64,000 nucleotides of DNA, taken from positions 1 to 64,000 of the forward strand of contig CAUZDY010000004.1 of the NCBI GenBank assembly GCA_963578805.1, written 5' to 3'. Numbering within the stretch: the stretch's first letter is position 1; every line of letters starts with the position of its first letter. A program made the translations under genes and the position numbers. Below the pieces are notes generated by a model that was not told the DNA's origin, did no database searches, and worked only from the letters and a program-made list of their open reading frames with translations. Shown piece by piece: positions 9,031 to 17,170 of this stretch. The DNA is from CAUZIB01 sp963578805 (lineage in GTDB: Bacteria; Acidobacteriota; Vicinamibacteria; Vicinamibacterales; UBA8438).

Positions 9031-9318
9031 CGAACACCTCCATCGCGAGTAGAAACGCCCACAGGCACCTGCCTAGTTTGGCGCAACAAATTCGAGGGTC
9101 GCCCCCCTTGGTCTAGTTGATTATCGCGGCCGCGGAGCGGCGCGTCCAGATTAAGCACAATAATTCAGCTGCTGAATGACAGATTCGGTCGTACCCATGG
9201 TCGTTCGTGAGAATTCTACCGTCCGAATCTTGTGTGCCTCGGTGCTGTTCACAGCTGGCTCTGGACAGTCCGTTTGCATCAGTCTTGACTGGAGTTACTG
9301 TGCGTTCAACGATCGTAC

Positions 9319-9930
9319 GTGACCGACCTCAAAAACATAGCGATCAACATCGCACTCCTCCTGCCCGACCCTTTGGCTCGCTTGATCATTACTCTCAACC
9401 GCACGCTTCGAGCGCCGCCTAATGGATTTCGCTTCGATTCTACCCATCTTCCACATCTCACCCTCGTTCAGCAGTTCGCAAGACAGAGAGATCTGGCAGC
9501 GATAGCCGATGCGGTGGGTAATATCATACGGAATCAAATACCGCTCGCGCTCACGACGACACACATCTCGTGCGCACAGTCATCGACCCTCGGTATCGGT
9601 CTGACTGACGAACTCGCAACCCTTCACGGTCGTTTGATGGAATGTCTAAAACCGTTCCGTGACGCATCCGCTAGCGACGACGAAGATGCCGGATTTTGGA
9701 CCGACGGCGACGGGCCACGACGGGCCGACATCAAGTGGGTTGCCACCTTTCGGGAGCAGTCGGCCTTTCATCGTTTCGAACCCCACATCACGCTCGGCAT
9801 GGGCACACTCGGGGCGCACATTACACCCACCGAGTTCGCGGCCACCCAAATCGCAATGTGTCAGCTCGGCCGGTTTTGCACATGTCGACGGGTTTTACAG
9901 GTCTGGACATTGACAGGTTCCGAACGGTGA
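9319..9930 (+). CDS. 2H phosphoesterase superfamily protein (2'-5' RNA ligase-like)
   Basis: 203 residues from a GTG at 9319. Two HxT motifs define the 2H superfamily: HLTL at residues 46-49 (LPHLTLVQQF) and HITL at 156-159 (FEPHITLGMG), about 110 residues apart as in cyclic phosphodiesterases and RNA 2'-5' ligases. The N-terminal NIALLLPDPLARLI strand-helix fits the fold. Members cut or make 2'-5' or 2',3'-cyclic phosphate bonds in RNA or nucleotides; the substrate here cannot be told. The region around 115-135 (RDASASDDEDAGFW) is an acidic insertion. It lies 55 bases before the AhpD-like gene and is probably independent. The start is uncertain. Confidence 0.78.
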   Translation: MTDLKNIAINIALLLPDPLARLIITLNRTLRAPPNGFRFDSTHLPHLTLVQQFARQRDLAAIADAVGNIIRNQIPLALTTTHISCAQSSTLGIGLTDELATLHGRLMECLKPFRDASASDDEDAGFWTDGDGPRRADIKWVATFREQSAFHRFEPHITLGMGTLGAHITPTEFAATQIAMCQLGRFCTCRRVLQVWTLTGSER

Positions 9931-9985
9931 GCCACCATCGCGAAGCGGTCAATGAGACCGTCAGACAAAAGAAAGGACATACGTT

Positions 9986-10741
9986 ATGCGGTCGCGGCGA
10001 ATCATTAAACTGATCGGGATGCTATCACTGGCGACGTGGCCAGCCTGCTCGAGCAGCGATGCTGTCGAGTCGGCTCAAACATTAGAGTCAGCTCCAACCG
10101 AAACCTCGTTGATTGTCACGGCCGCTGATATTCCGAATGACGTCGTCAGCGATTCCTGGGCACGGCTTCCACTCCCCCAACGGGACCATCTCGATCTTGA
10201 TAGCCAGCGCGCCTTCGATGTAATTGTGGCTCCGGGCAGTCGGTACGAGTCGGGGTTACGCGGCCCGGTTGCCATGTGGGTCTACAGCCCTTTAATGGCG
10301 GAACACATCTTCCCTGCCAGCAGCTATCTCCGCTTCGAGACCGAGAAGGACCAGCGTTTGACGGAGTTGGCCATCCTGGCCACCGCCCGCGAGGTGCGCA
10401 GCCAATACGAGTGGACATCGCACGAACCTGCCGCCAAACGAGCCGGATTGGAGCCAGCGATCATTACCCTCGTCAAGACCCGCGCCGATCTTGACAGTCC
10501 CGGTGATGTCTCAGGTCTCGGCATTCGGGAAAAGACAATCGTCCGATTCGTTCGGGAAGTGATAAGCGAGGAGAAGCTGTCATCGAGCACGTTCAGCCGC
10601 GCGCAAGAGCTGTTCGGAGAACGGGGCGTGATGGACCTTGCCGGTCTCGTTGGGTACTATGGGTTCGTCAATACGACCCTTAAGACGTTCGACGTTCAGT
10701 TGGCACCAGGGCGTGAACGCTTACTCCCGGACTTGTGGTGA
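9986..10741 (+). CDS. AhpD-like/carboxymuconolactone decarboxylase family exported protein
   Basis: 251 residues. AAAGGA lies upstream of ATG 9986. The N-terminus has a hydrophobic signal with a weak lipobox (TWPAC, Cys21). The body has the CMD fold signature: RGPVAMWVYSPLMAEHI, RLTELAILATAREVRSQYEWTSHEPAA, then FVREVISEEKLSSSTF and LVGYYGFVNTTL. The CxxC of alkylhydroperoxidase AhpD is absent, so it is not a classical AhpD peroxidase. It belongs to the CMD branch with a conserved QYEWTSHE region. Members act as lactone decarboxylases or are uncharacterised. Export is inferred from the N-terminus. It is followed by the small ORF and VKOR after 79 bases. Confidence 0.82.
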   Translation: MRSRRIIKLIGMLSLATWPACSSSDAVESAQTLESAPTETSLIVTAADIPNDVVSDSWARLPLPQRDHLDLDSQRAFDVIVAPGSRYESGLRGPVAMWVYSPLMAEHIFPASSYLRFETEKDQRLTELAILATAREVRSQYEWTSHEPAAKRAGLEPAIITLVKTRADLDSPGDVSGLGIREKTIVRFVREVISEEKLSSSTFSRAQELFGERGVMDLAGLVGYYGFVNTTLKTFDVQLAPGRERLLPDLW

Positions 10742-10820
10742 TCGGGAGCGGCCCATCGGTGCCTTGGCGGAGTTTTGTTACTGACTCTGCCGACTTCCGA
10801 ACCGCGGTGACATCAGAAGT

Positions 10821-10973
10821 ATGATGAAAATCGTGAACTCAGTCCTATCCAGGACTCTCAAGTCCCTGGTTAAACGTGACAAACTGTGGGCGCTGGCTAG
10901 TGTCGCCGGAGCAACCGTCCCTGCGTGGTGGCTCCACCTCTATCTCTTGTCGATGGCGACCAAGGACCTGTGA
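10821..10973 (+). CDS. 50-residue membrane peptide translationally coupled to VKOR
   Basis: ATG ATG at 10821 opens a 50-codon frame (MMKIVNSVLSRTLKSLVKRD, then one hydrophobic helix LWALASVAGATVPAWWLHLYL, ending ATKDL). Its TGA at 10971-10973 overlaps the GTG start of the VKOR gene at 10970 (GTGA), a standard sign of translational coupling. The N-terminal half is basic and amphipathic, so one membrane helix with a cytoplasmic positive tail is likely. I do not recognise the family. No clear ribosome site precedes it (AGAAGT at best). Given the overlap I think it is real and may partner the VKOR or serve as its leader. Confidence 0.55.
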   Translation: MMKIVNSVLSRTLKSLVKRDKLWALASVAGATVPAWWLHLYLLSMATKDL

Positions 10974-11395
10974 ACGGCGTGGCAAGCCTCCTCCTCAGCC
11001 TCTCGGTGGTCGGTCTCTTGATCTCGACCTATTTCACCGCTGTCGCCTATCGCTGGGTCCGACCCGACGTGCGCTGGGTGCCGTCCTTTTGCCGTATGGA
11101 CGAACACACGTGCGCCTCGATCGTGTTCACCCCACAGGCGCGCGTATTCCTCCTTCCCAATTCCGTGTTGGGTCAGCTCTACTACGTGGGCATCTTCTTC
11201 GGTGTTGTCTTTGAGTGGATTGGCGGTCAGGCACCGCCCCCTGGCAGCTATGTCGCGGCAAGTGCGCTAACCGTCTGCCTGGGGCTCTACCTTGGCTACG
11301 CTCTACTGTTCATCAACCGGGTAGCATGCCCCCTTTGTTTCGCGTCGCACGGTATCAACTTGACGATCTTTCTCATACTGGTGGTGCCCACCTGA
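10970..11395 (+). CDS. Vitamin K epoxide reductase (VKOR) family protein
   Basis: 141 residues from the GTG at 10970, which overlaps the previous stop codon and has AAGGA just upstream. Four or five transmembrane segments carry the VKOR cysteines: loop pair C41 and C48 (SFCRMDEHTCASI), the conserved serine in LLPNSVLGQLYYVG, and the active-site CPLC at C120/C123 (INRVACPLCFASHGIN). Bacterial VKORs replace DsbB: they reoxidise a DsbA-like partner and pass electrons to quinone in the inner membrane. There is no fused thioredoxin domain, so a separate oxidase partner must exist elsewhere. The alternative start at 10925 would add 15 residues. Confidence 0.88.
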   Translation: MNGVASLLLSLSVVGLLISTYFTAVAYRWVRPDVRWVPSFCRMDEHTCASIVFTPQARVFLLPNSVLGQLYYVGIFFGVVFEWIGGQAPPPGSYVAASALTVCLGLYLGYALLFINRVACPLCFASHGINLTIFLILVVPT

Positions 11396-11511
11396 CAGCG
11401 TTACAAGAGACGCGCGGCGTCCCGCTTCGGGTTCAGGGCAGGGTGGCAGCGCTCGGATGATATAGTGATCTCAATCAGATGCATTAGTCATAGAAGAGAG
11501 ACGGGGATTTA

Positions 11512-11964
11512 ATGGCGAGACGACCGCGTAGTTATGCTGGTGTACTAGTAATTGGGATAACGGCCGCAGCCTTGGTTTTGGCTGCCATCGGAAATACAGA
11601 GGGTCTTGCTCAAGAGCGCACCACGTCGGCAGGGGTCTTCACTGAGGATCAAGCCACGCGGGGCGAGGCGGCCTACCTACGGGACTGCGCCGCCTGCCAT
11701 CTCGAAGACATGCTCGGAGACGGCATCGCACCACCACTCGTTGGCGTCCCGTTCTCATTTCGATGGAGCGACCTCTCCGTTGGTGACATGTACGCCGCCA
11801 TCCGCACGACGATGCCCCAAGGCGCACCGGCAAGTCTGAGTCCCATGGGCTACGTAGATATCATCGCCTATTTACTCCAAGCCAACGATTACCCGACCGG
11901 GGATACTGAGCTTCCCCCCGACGAAGACGAACTCCAGCAGATCATCGTTGACGAAAGCCCGTAG
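11512..11964 (+). CDS. Class I c-type cytochrome, exported
   Basis: 150 residues. After a signal peptide (VLVIGITAAALVLAAI, cut near LAQ) comes one heme site CAACH (Cys59, Cys62, His63) in YLRDCAACHLEDMLGDG and a likely distal Met101 in TTMPQGAPASLSPMGYVDI. The final 20 residues are very acidic (TELPPDEDELQQIIVDESP). The order GxxxYxxxCAxCH...PPLVG...AAIRTTMP is typical of the small soluble electron carriers and of cytochrome domains that accompany PQQ dehydrogenases. It acts in the periplasm as an electron carrier. GGGGA lies upstream of the ATG at moderate spacing. It converges on the ClC gene with only 4 bases between stop codons. Confidence 0.92.
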   Translation: MARRPRSYAGVLVIGITAAALVLAAIGNTEGLAQERTTSAGVFTEDQATRGEAAYLRDCAACHLEDMLGDGIAPPLVGVPFSFRWSDLSVGDMYAAIRTTMPQGAPASLSPMGYVDIIAYLLQANDYPTGDTELPPDEDELQQIIVDESP

Positions 11965-11968
11965 CGAG

Positions 11969-13420
11969 TCAGGCCCCGGCCGTCTCCGTCGGAGGGATCG
12001 GCGGGGGTGTCTCGACCACTGCTTGCTCGGTGTCCTCTGCATGCGGGAAGCTGATGCCGCGTCGGTGAAGCTTGAGCGTATATACGGTAAATGGGAAGAG
12101 TCGGTGTGACACATAGACGCTGCCAACGGTTGCAGCCATCAACGGCAGCATGATCCGGTAGTCATTGGTCATCTCGAATAGAATCAAGATTGAGGTTGTC
12201 GGAGCCTTTGCCGTCGCCGCGAAGAACGCCGCCATACCGACCATCGCGTATGCCCCGGCCCCAGCGGTCCATTCTGGGAACACACTGTGCGTGAGGGAAC
12301 CGAAGGTTCCACCAAGCATCGCACCCATATACAGGCTCGGCGCAAATACTCCACCGGAACCGCCAGACCCGAGGGTCGCGCAGTTGGCCAGCAGTTGGGC
12401 GAAGAACAGCGCCAGCAGCAGTTGCCACGAAAACCGAACCCACAAGGCCGATTCCACGGCCTGGAAACCCGAGCCGTACACCTCTGGGAAGTAGCGCAAG
12501 ATCAACCCCACCACCAGACCGCCAATGGCAGGTTTCAGGTAGTCGGGAAAGGTCCACGCCCCAAACAGATCCTCCGAGCGATACAGCAGCTTCACGTATC
12601 CGATAGCAGCCGTCCCGATCAGAATGCCCATTAAAAAGTAGAGAGGTAGCTCGGCGGGACTCACAAGGTCGTACACCGGCGACATGAACGCCGGAAAATT
12701 TCCCAAGAAGTGACGAGCAATCATGCACGAACTGAGTGAGGTTAAGAGCACCAGCAAGAAATCGGTGTGGATACGTCCGGTCAATATTTCCATCGAGAAA
12801 ATGGCTGCTGCGATCGGAGCGTTAAAGGTGGCCGCGATACCACCTGCCGCGCCGCACGTTACCAGGGTCCTCACATTGTTCGAAGTGAGCCGCGTCCACT
12901 GACCAACTGTCGACCCGATGGCCGCACCGATCTGCACCATCGGTCCCTCACGACCGGCTACTCCACCAAATCCGATCGTTAACGACGACGCGATAACCTT
13001 GACCGTGACGACCCGCTTTCTGATGCGACCCCCTTGCAGTGCGAGCGCAGTCATCACCTCGGGGACGCCGTGCCCCTTGGCCTCCCGAGCAAAGCGGTTC
13101 ACGATCGGCCCGACCAGTAGTCCGCCAAGGGCAGGCAACAAAACAAGCTGGGCGGGACCGAACCGCGACAACACGCCGGCGACCGGACCACGAGCAAACG
13201 CAGTTACGCCCTCAAGGGCGTAGATAAAACCGACCGAACCGAGTCCAGTCAGAATCCCAACTACGACCGACAGGACAATGAGATAGTTCTGCTCGGGAAG
13301 GAAGGACGCCCGCAGCCACACTTTGGCCCAACGCCACACCGACAGCCGCGTCCCCAGGGCGTTACCCACCGCCTGCAGGAGACGCTGAAACGGCGTCTTG
13401 AAATCAGCTTGTGGACTCAT
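11969..13420 (-). CDS. ClC family chloride channel or Cl-/H+ antiporter
   Basis: 483 residues with ten or more hydrophobic helices. The selectivity filter motifs are in order: GHGVP at 116-120 (in place of GSGIP), GREGP at 156-160 with the gating glutamate E158, and GGSGGVFAPSLYMG further on. Keeping E158 means gating or proton coupling is possible. The variant filter (GHGVP) is found in a ClC subgroup without CBS domains, and no CBS pair is seen here. It moves chloride or another anion across the inner membrane. It lies 53 bases downstream of the PDZ protein on the same strand, so joint transcription from the DASS gene onwards is possible. Confidence 0.92.
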   Translation of the reverse strand: MSPQADFKTPFQRLLQAVGNALGTRLSVWRWAKVWLRASFLPEQNYLIVLSVVVGILTGLGSVGFIYALEGVTAFARGPVAGVLSRFGPAQLVLLPALGGLLVGPIVNRFAREAKGHGVPEVMTALALQGGRIRKRVVTVKVIASSLTIGFGGVAGREGPMVQIGAAIGSTVGQWTRLTSNNVRTLVTCGAAGGIAATFNAPIAAAIFSMEILTGRIHTDFLLVLLTSLSSCMIARHFLGNFPAFMSPVYDLVSPAELPLYFLMGILIGTAAIGYVKLLYRSEDLFGAWTFPDYLKPAIGGLVVGLILRYFPEVYGSGFQAVESALWVRFSWQLLLALFFAQLLANCATLGSGGSGGVFAPSLYMGAMLGGTFGSLTHSVFPEWTAGAGAYAMVGMAAFFAATAKAPTTSILILFEMTNDYRIMLPLMAATVGSVYVSHRLFPFTVYTLKLHRRGISFPHAEDTEQAVVETPPPIPPTETAGA

Positions 13421-13473
13421 GGATTCGTGAGTGGCGGGGCCCGGTCACACCGCGAACGCACTCGGTGCACCGC

Positions 13474-15084
13474 TTACTTATCCGTCTCAGTTTCGCCTTC
13501 GGCCGGCGCCTCGTCACCGGTTAACGGCGGCACAGCGATCAGCTTGGCCCGGCCATCTCGAAGGAGTGACAGCACGATTACCTCTTCCGACGCAGCGGCT
13601 GCCTCCAAAATCGACTGGTCGTCCTCATCCGCAACTCTTCGGCCATCGACGGACAGGAGATAGTCGAGTTCCTTGACACCGGCGGCATCAGCAGCCCCAT
13701 CGGGCGCAACCGCGACGACATGCCACCCGTCGGTCGACTCGGCTCCTCCACCGGAGCGGTCGACCCATTGCACGGCAAGTCCGAACGCCAGCAGGCGAAC
13801 TGGCGCGGAGGTCACCGGATCACAATCTCGTGCAGGCATGATTGTGCCGCCCGTCACACGACGGCGTCCACGAAGGACCCGATAGCGGACAAGGGAACCG
13901 GGTGTTTGAGCATCGAAGACGCTAACGAACTGATCGGCTGACTCCAGCGACGTGCCACTCCATTCGAGCAGGATATCGCCGGCCTGGAGCGACGGTACCT
14001 GGGCGAACGCCTCGCGACGCACATACTCGATAAGAACACCGCTCTCGACGCCGAGAGTTCGCTGGACCTCGCCGTCGAGGTCAGACACCTCGATGCTGCG
14101 ACAGATTGTCTTGGTTTGCAGCGCCTCGATTAAACCAAGCATTTCGATCGTCGTAACGACACGCGGTCCGGCGTCAGAGGAGTAGGCCAGGCCGACCATC
14201 GCTCCATCAAGATCAACGATCGCGGCGACAGACAACGTCGCCGGTAAATCCATCGAGACGATCAGGTCTCCAAAATCAGGATCTGCCTCCGCCACTGTGG
14301 CCACTAGATACCCAGGCACGACGGTTGGCTCCCCGGTTCCGTCCAGTGTGACCGCACCAAGATACGAACCGGAGGGCAAACGCCGTGGATCTGAGAGCGT
14401 GAACGCCGTCTCAGAAGCGTCATCAACGTCGAAGAGCGCAAGACCAAGCTCTTCATCCCAGGCGCGGAGTCGATGGGGACCAGCTTGGTCGATCAGACGC
14501 TCCATCACGTCCTCCGCAATGCTGTCAGGATCATCCGACTCTGCCTCGTCCGATTCCCCCTCTGGACCCGTTTCTTCAGGTTCCTCACGGGTCAACACGA
14601 GCCGATTTCTCTGCCGTAACAGAGTCAAGGCGGGCTGAACAGTGGTCAGAGCCAGCTTCGGCCCGACCAGGATGCCTGGCGTTGACATCGGACCGACCAC
14701 AATGAGGTTCTCGCGAGCCCCCTCAGCCAACTGATTCCAATAGTCAGAAAAATAAGTCAACGGCGTCTTCTCAAGATCCGTACGAACGATTGGACGTGGC
14801 ACCGGAACGACGACCGGTTCTTCTGACTCCGATGTCAGCCCCACGGGCTGGCCACGATCGAGTGCGCCTTGCACGAGCACGCCGGCGACGATAATCGAGA
14901 CGACCGTCGGAAACAACAATTGTCGTTTGTGAAGAGCGCGAATAACTGGAAGTCGCAGTAAAACACCCACGGAGACCTTTAGCATACCGGACGATGCGAG
15001 CGAACGCCCAGCCATCCTGAGCACATCAGGCAGAACAACCCCTATGACCGCTTCGTGTCCTAGCCGGAACCTCCGGTCGTTCAA
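13474..15084 (-). CDS. HtrA-like membrane protein with two PDZ domains, protease site lost
   Basis: About 536 residues; the start is unsure (TTG 15084, or ATG 15015 or 14985). One membrane helix lies near 57-74 (FPTVVSIIVAGVLVQGAL). Residues 115-320 follow the trypsin-like order of HtrA (GILVGPKLALTTV, ELGLALFDV, LSVAAIVDLDGAMVGL), but the His position reads TVQPA and the Asp position is Gly. GNSGG has become TLSVAA: the serine may remain, but the oxyanion glycines are gone. Two PDZ domains follow (near 335-420 and 455-525: AGDILLEWSGTSLES; AAGVKELDYLLSVDGRRV). An acidic linker lies at 165-190. I infer a periplasmic peptide-binding scaffold, not a protease. Confidence 0.75.
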   Translation of the reverse strand: MNDRRFRLGHEAVIGVVLPDVLRMAGRSLASSGMLKVSVGVLLRLPVIRALHKRQLLFPTVVSIIVAGVLVQGALDRGQPVGLTSESEEPVVVPVPRPIVRTDLEKTPLTYFSDYWNQLAEGARENLIVVGPMSTPGILVGPKLALTTVQPALTLLRQRNRLVLTREEPEETGPEGESDEAESDDPDSIAEDVMERLIDQAGPHRLRAWDEELGLALFDVDDASETAFTLSDPRRLPSGSYLGAVTLDGTGEPTVVPGYLVATVAEADPDFGDLIVSMDLPATLSVAAIVDLDGAMVGLAYSSDAGPRVVTTIEMLGLIEALQTKTICRSIEVSDLDGEVQRTLGVESGVLIEYVRREAFAQVPSLQAGDILLEWSGTSLESADQFVSVFDAQTPGSLVRYRVLRGRRRVTGGTIMPARDCDPVTSAPVRLLAFGLAVQWVDRSGGGAESTDGWHVVAVAPDGAADAAGVKELDYLLSVDGRRVADEDDQSILEAAAASEEVIVLSLLRDGRAKLIAVPPLTGDEAPAEGETETDK

Positions 15085-15104
15085 CAGTCCGCGTCGTGAA
15101 CCAC

Positions 15105-16685
15105 TCAGTTAAGCAGGAAGAACGGGATAAGAATGCTTCCGAGCCCAGCCACCACAACAATTGCGCCGAGGTTGAGAAAGAACCCCGCGCGACTCATCTG
15201 AGGAATCGTGATGTAGCCCGACCCAAAGACGATTGCGTTCGGAGGTGTCGCAACAGGGAGCATGAACGCCATCGACCCCGCGAGCGCCGCGACTGCCATC
15301 AAGAGGAGTGGCTCCATCGACAACCCGACCGCGGCGCCGGCCATGACCGGCATCGCCATTGCCGTAGTCGCCACGTTCGAGGTGAGTTCTGTCAGGAAGA
15401 CAACAAGCGTAACCACGGCGGCGATGATGAGAAGGACCGGTACTACGTGCAAAGATACGACGCCACGTCCAATCCACTCCGTCAGGCCAGACTGGGCCAT
15501 CGCGCGAGCCAGAGATAGCCCACCACCGAACAAGACCAGTACCCCCCAGGGAATGCGTCCCGCCGTTTTCCAGTCCAAAGCGAACTCTCCCTTCTTCCAG
15601 TCAACGGGCAGAATGAAGAGTGTCGCGGCCGCGAGCATGGCAACGGTCGAATCCCGAAGATTCGGTACCAACGTTTGCAGACCGACGATCGTGACGCCGC
15701 CAATAGTCTTTTCGGAGCGGAACACCCATGCAAGAGTTGTCAGAACGAAGACGACGGCCGTCAACTTCTCACCCTTGCTCGGTACTCCGAGAGCCCGCCG
15801 TTCCGCTTCGATAACCTCAATCGCGTCACCGGCCAAATCGCCGGGGGGATAGAGGAATCGGGTCAAGATAATCCAGGTAAGAGGAAGTAAAACAAGGGCA
15901 ACTGGCACGCCGACCCCCATCCATTGAACGAAACCGATCTCGACACCAAGGAGCTCTCTGGCGGCACCGGCAAGGACAACGTTCGGAGGGGTTCCGATGA
16001 GCGTACTGACACCACCGATCGACGCGGCGTACGCGACACCGAGCATCAGTGCAACGCCAAAGTTGTACGACCGCTCCTGGCTCTGTGGACGGAACATCTC
16101 GCCGACGGCTAAGGCAATCGGTAGCATCATCGCAGTGGTCGCCGTATTACTAATCCACATCGAGAGAAACGCCGTAGCCAGCATGAAGCCAAGAACGAGT
16201 TGAGCAGGTCCTGTGCCCACGAACGACACGATCGCAAGCGCGATCCGTTTGTGAAGACCCCACTTCTGCATCGTGAACGCAAGAAAGAAGCCGCCCATAA
16301 ACAGAAAAATTATCTCGTTGGCGTAGGGCGTGGATGCGCTCTCGACGTCCAAGACTCCAAGTGTCGGAAACAGTCCAAGCGGGAGGATCGCGGTCGCGGG
16401 AATCGGGATCGCTTCGGTCATCCACCACGTCGCCATCAACACAGCAACGGCCACGGTGCGCCATCCCTCTATGCTGAGTCCAGCTGGGGCCGGAATGACG
16501 AGAAGGAGAACAAAAATGAGGCCGCCAAGGAGGAGGCCCAGCCGCTGCACAGTGCGGTATTTCCGCTGATTAGTGAATGCTTCCAAAGAGGCCCATGTGC
16601 GGTTAACTGGTACAGGTAGAGGCGTAGGGTAGCACAGAAAACCGGTACGCAGGCCATGACCTCCACCGGTAACACCGCATTCCAC
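15105..16685 (-). CDS. DASS/SLC13 family anion (dicarboxylate or sulfate) : Na+ symporter
   Basis: About 526 residues; the true start may be one of several codons up to 40 residues further in, because the first 45 residues look unlike the family. The duplicated DASS motif is clear: SNTATTAMMLPIAL in the first half and TSNVATTAMAMPVM in the second, where the final T of SNT is V. WMTEAIPIPATAILPLGLFP is the family opening helix, and GTPPNVVLAG and ATPPNAIVFGSGY are the substrate-site loops. It imports di- or tricarboxylates, or sulfate, with sodium; the exact substrate cannot be told. It lies 20 bases upstream of the PDZ gene, and the two probably share a transcript. Confidence 0.9.
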   Translation of the reverse strand: MECGVTGGGHGLRTGFLCYPTPLPVPVNRTWASLEAFTNQRKYRTVQRLGLLLGGLIFVLLLVIPAPAGLSIEGWRTVAVAVLMATWWMTEAIPIPATAILPLGLFPTLGVLDVESASTPYANEIIFLFMGGFFLAFTMQKWGLHKRIALAIVSFVGTGPAQLVLGFMLATAFLSMWISNTATTAMMLPIALAVGEMFRPQSQERSYNFGVALMLGVAYAASIGGVSTLIGTPPNVVLAGAARELLGVEIGFVQWMGVGVPVALVLLPLTWIILTRFLYPPGDLAGDAIEVIEAERRALGVPSKGEKLTAVVFVLTTLAWVFRSEKTIGGVTIVGLQTLVPNLRDSTVAMLAAATLFILPVDWKKGEFALDWKTAGRIPWGVLVLFGGGLSLARAMAQSGLTEWIGRGVVSLHVVPVLLIIAAVVTLVVFLTELTSNVATTAMAMPVMAGAAVGLSMEPLLLMAVAALAGSMAFMLPVATPPNAIVFGSGYITIPQMSRAGFFLNLGAIVVVAGLGSILIPFFLLN

Positions 16686-16875
16686 TACGAGCTCGGCGAC
16701 AAACTGGGCCCCGGCGGTATAGGCCGCAGTCTTTCGAGGCGGTGAGGGCCGACCTCCTATATGTATGTCGGCGCTTCTTAGTAGCTGATTCGGCTCAGAC
16801 CGCTCCAGTGCCCCCCCGCCCCCACTGATGGCGTGGTATCCTAAGTAATAGGTTCATTCAGAGGAAGGAACCGTC

Positions 16876-17061
16876 ATGAATACACCGCTGCTTGCGCTAT
16901 TCGGTCCAATCGGCCTACCGGAGCTGGCGATCATCTTCTTTATCATCGTCCTCATTTTCGGTGCGAACCGATTGTCCGGTCTGGGCCGCGGTATGGGCCA
17001 AGCCATCCGCGGCTTCAAGGACGAGATCCAGGAGAAGCCGAAAACACGGAAAACTGACTAG
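16876..17061 (+). CDS. tatA: Twin-arginine translocase subunit TatA/E
   Basis: 61 residues with a strong GAGGAAGGA site before ATG 16876. A short periplasmic start, then a single helix (LPELAIIFFIIVLIFGANRL), the hinge FGANRLSGLGRGMG, and an amphipathic helix (QAIRGFKDEIQEKP) with a charged tail. These are the parts of TatA, which polymerises to form the passage for folded Tat substrates. It stands alone, followed 29 bases later by a strong terminator. tatB and tatC are not in the window. The PQQ-type protein at 6501-7901 has a twin-arginine-like signal and may be a client. Confidence 0.95.
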   Translation: MNTPLLALFGPIGLPELAIIFFIIVLIFGANRLSGLGRGMGQAIRGFKDEIQEKPKTRKTD

Positions 17062-17090
17062 CACGGCCGGTCAGGGGCGGGACAGAAAGA

Positions 17091-17135
17091 AACGGGCGGG
17101 TGACATCCAAAGAATGTCACCCGCCCGTTTTGTTT
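17091..17135 (+). terminator. Strong intrinsic terminator after tatA
   Basis: A perfect 16-bp stem (17091-17106 with 17114-17129) with a 7-base loop, followed by TTTGTTT. It ends tatA. Read on the other strand the stem is followed by TTTCTTTCT, so it may also stop the converging peroxiredoxin transcript. Confidence 0.93.
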
Positions 17136-17170
17136 GTAGAGCAGCGATGATTCCGACTGTCGTCGGGTCT

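Noticed and set aside
9163..9177. Small inverted repeat ATTCAG-CTG-CTGAAT upstream of the 2H phosphoesterase gene
   Set aside because: Six-base arms are short enough to arise by chance and no regulator gene is adjacent; not called as an operator.
10876..11214. 112-codon plus-strand frame over the VKOR gene
   Set aside because: It is an alternative frame of the VKOR and its coupled small ORF; the translation is Arg/Pro-rich without structure.
12162..12728. 188-codon minus-strand frame inside the ClC gene
   Set aside because: Out-of-frame shadow of a clear ClC channel; no motif.
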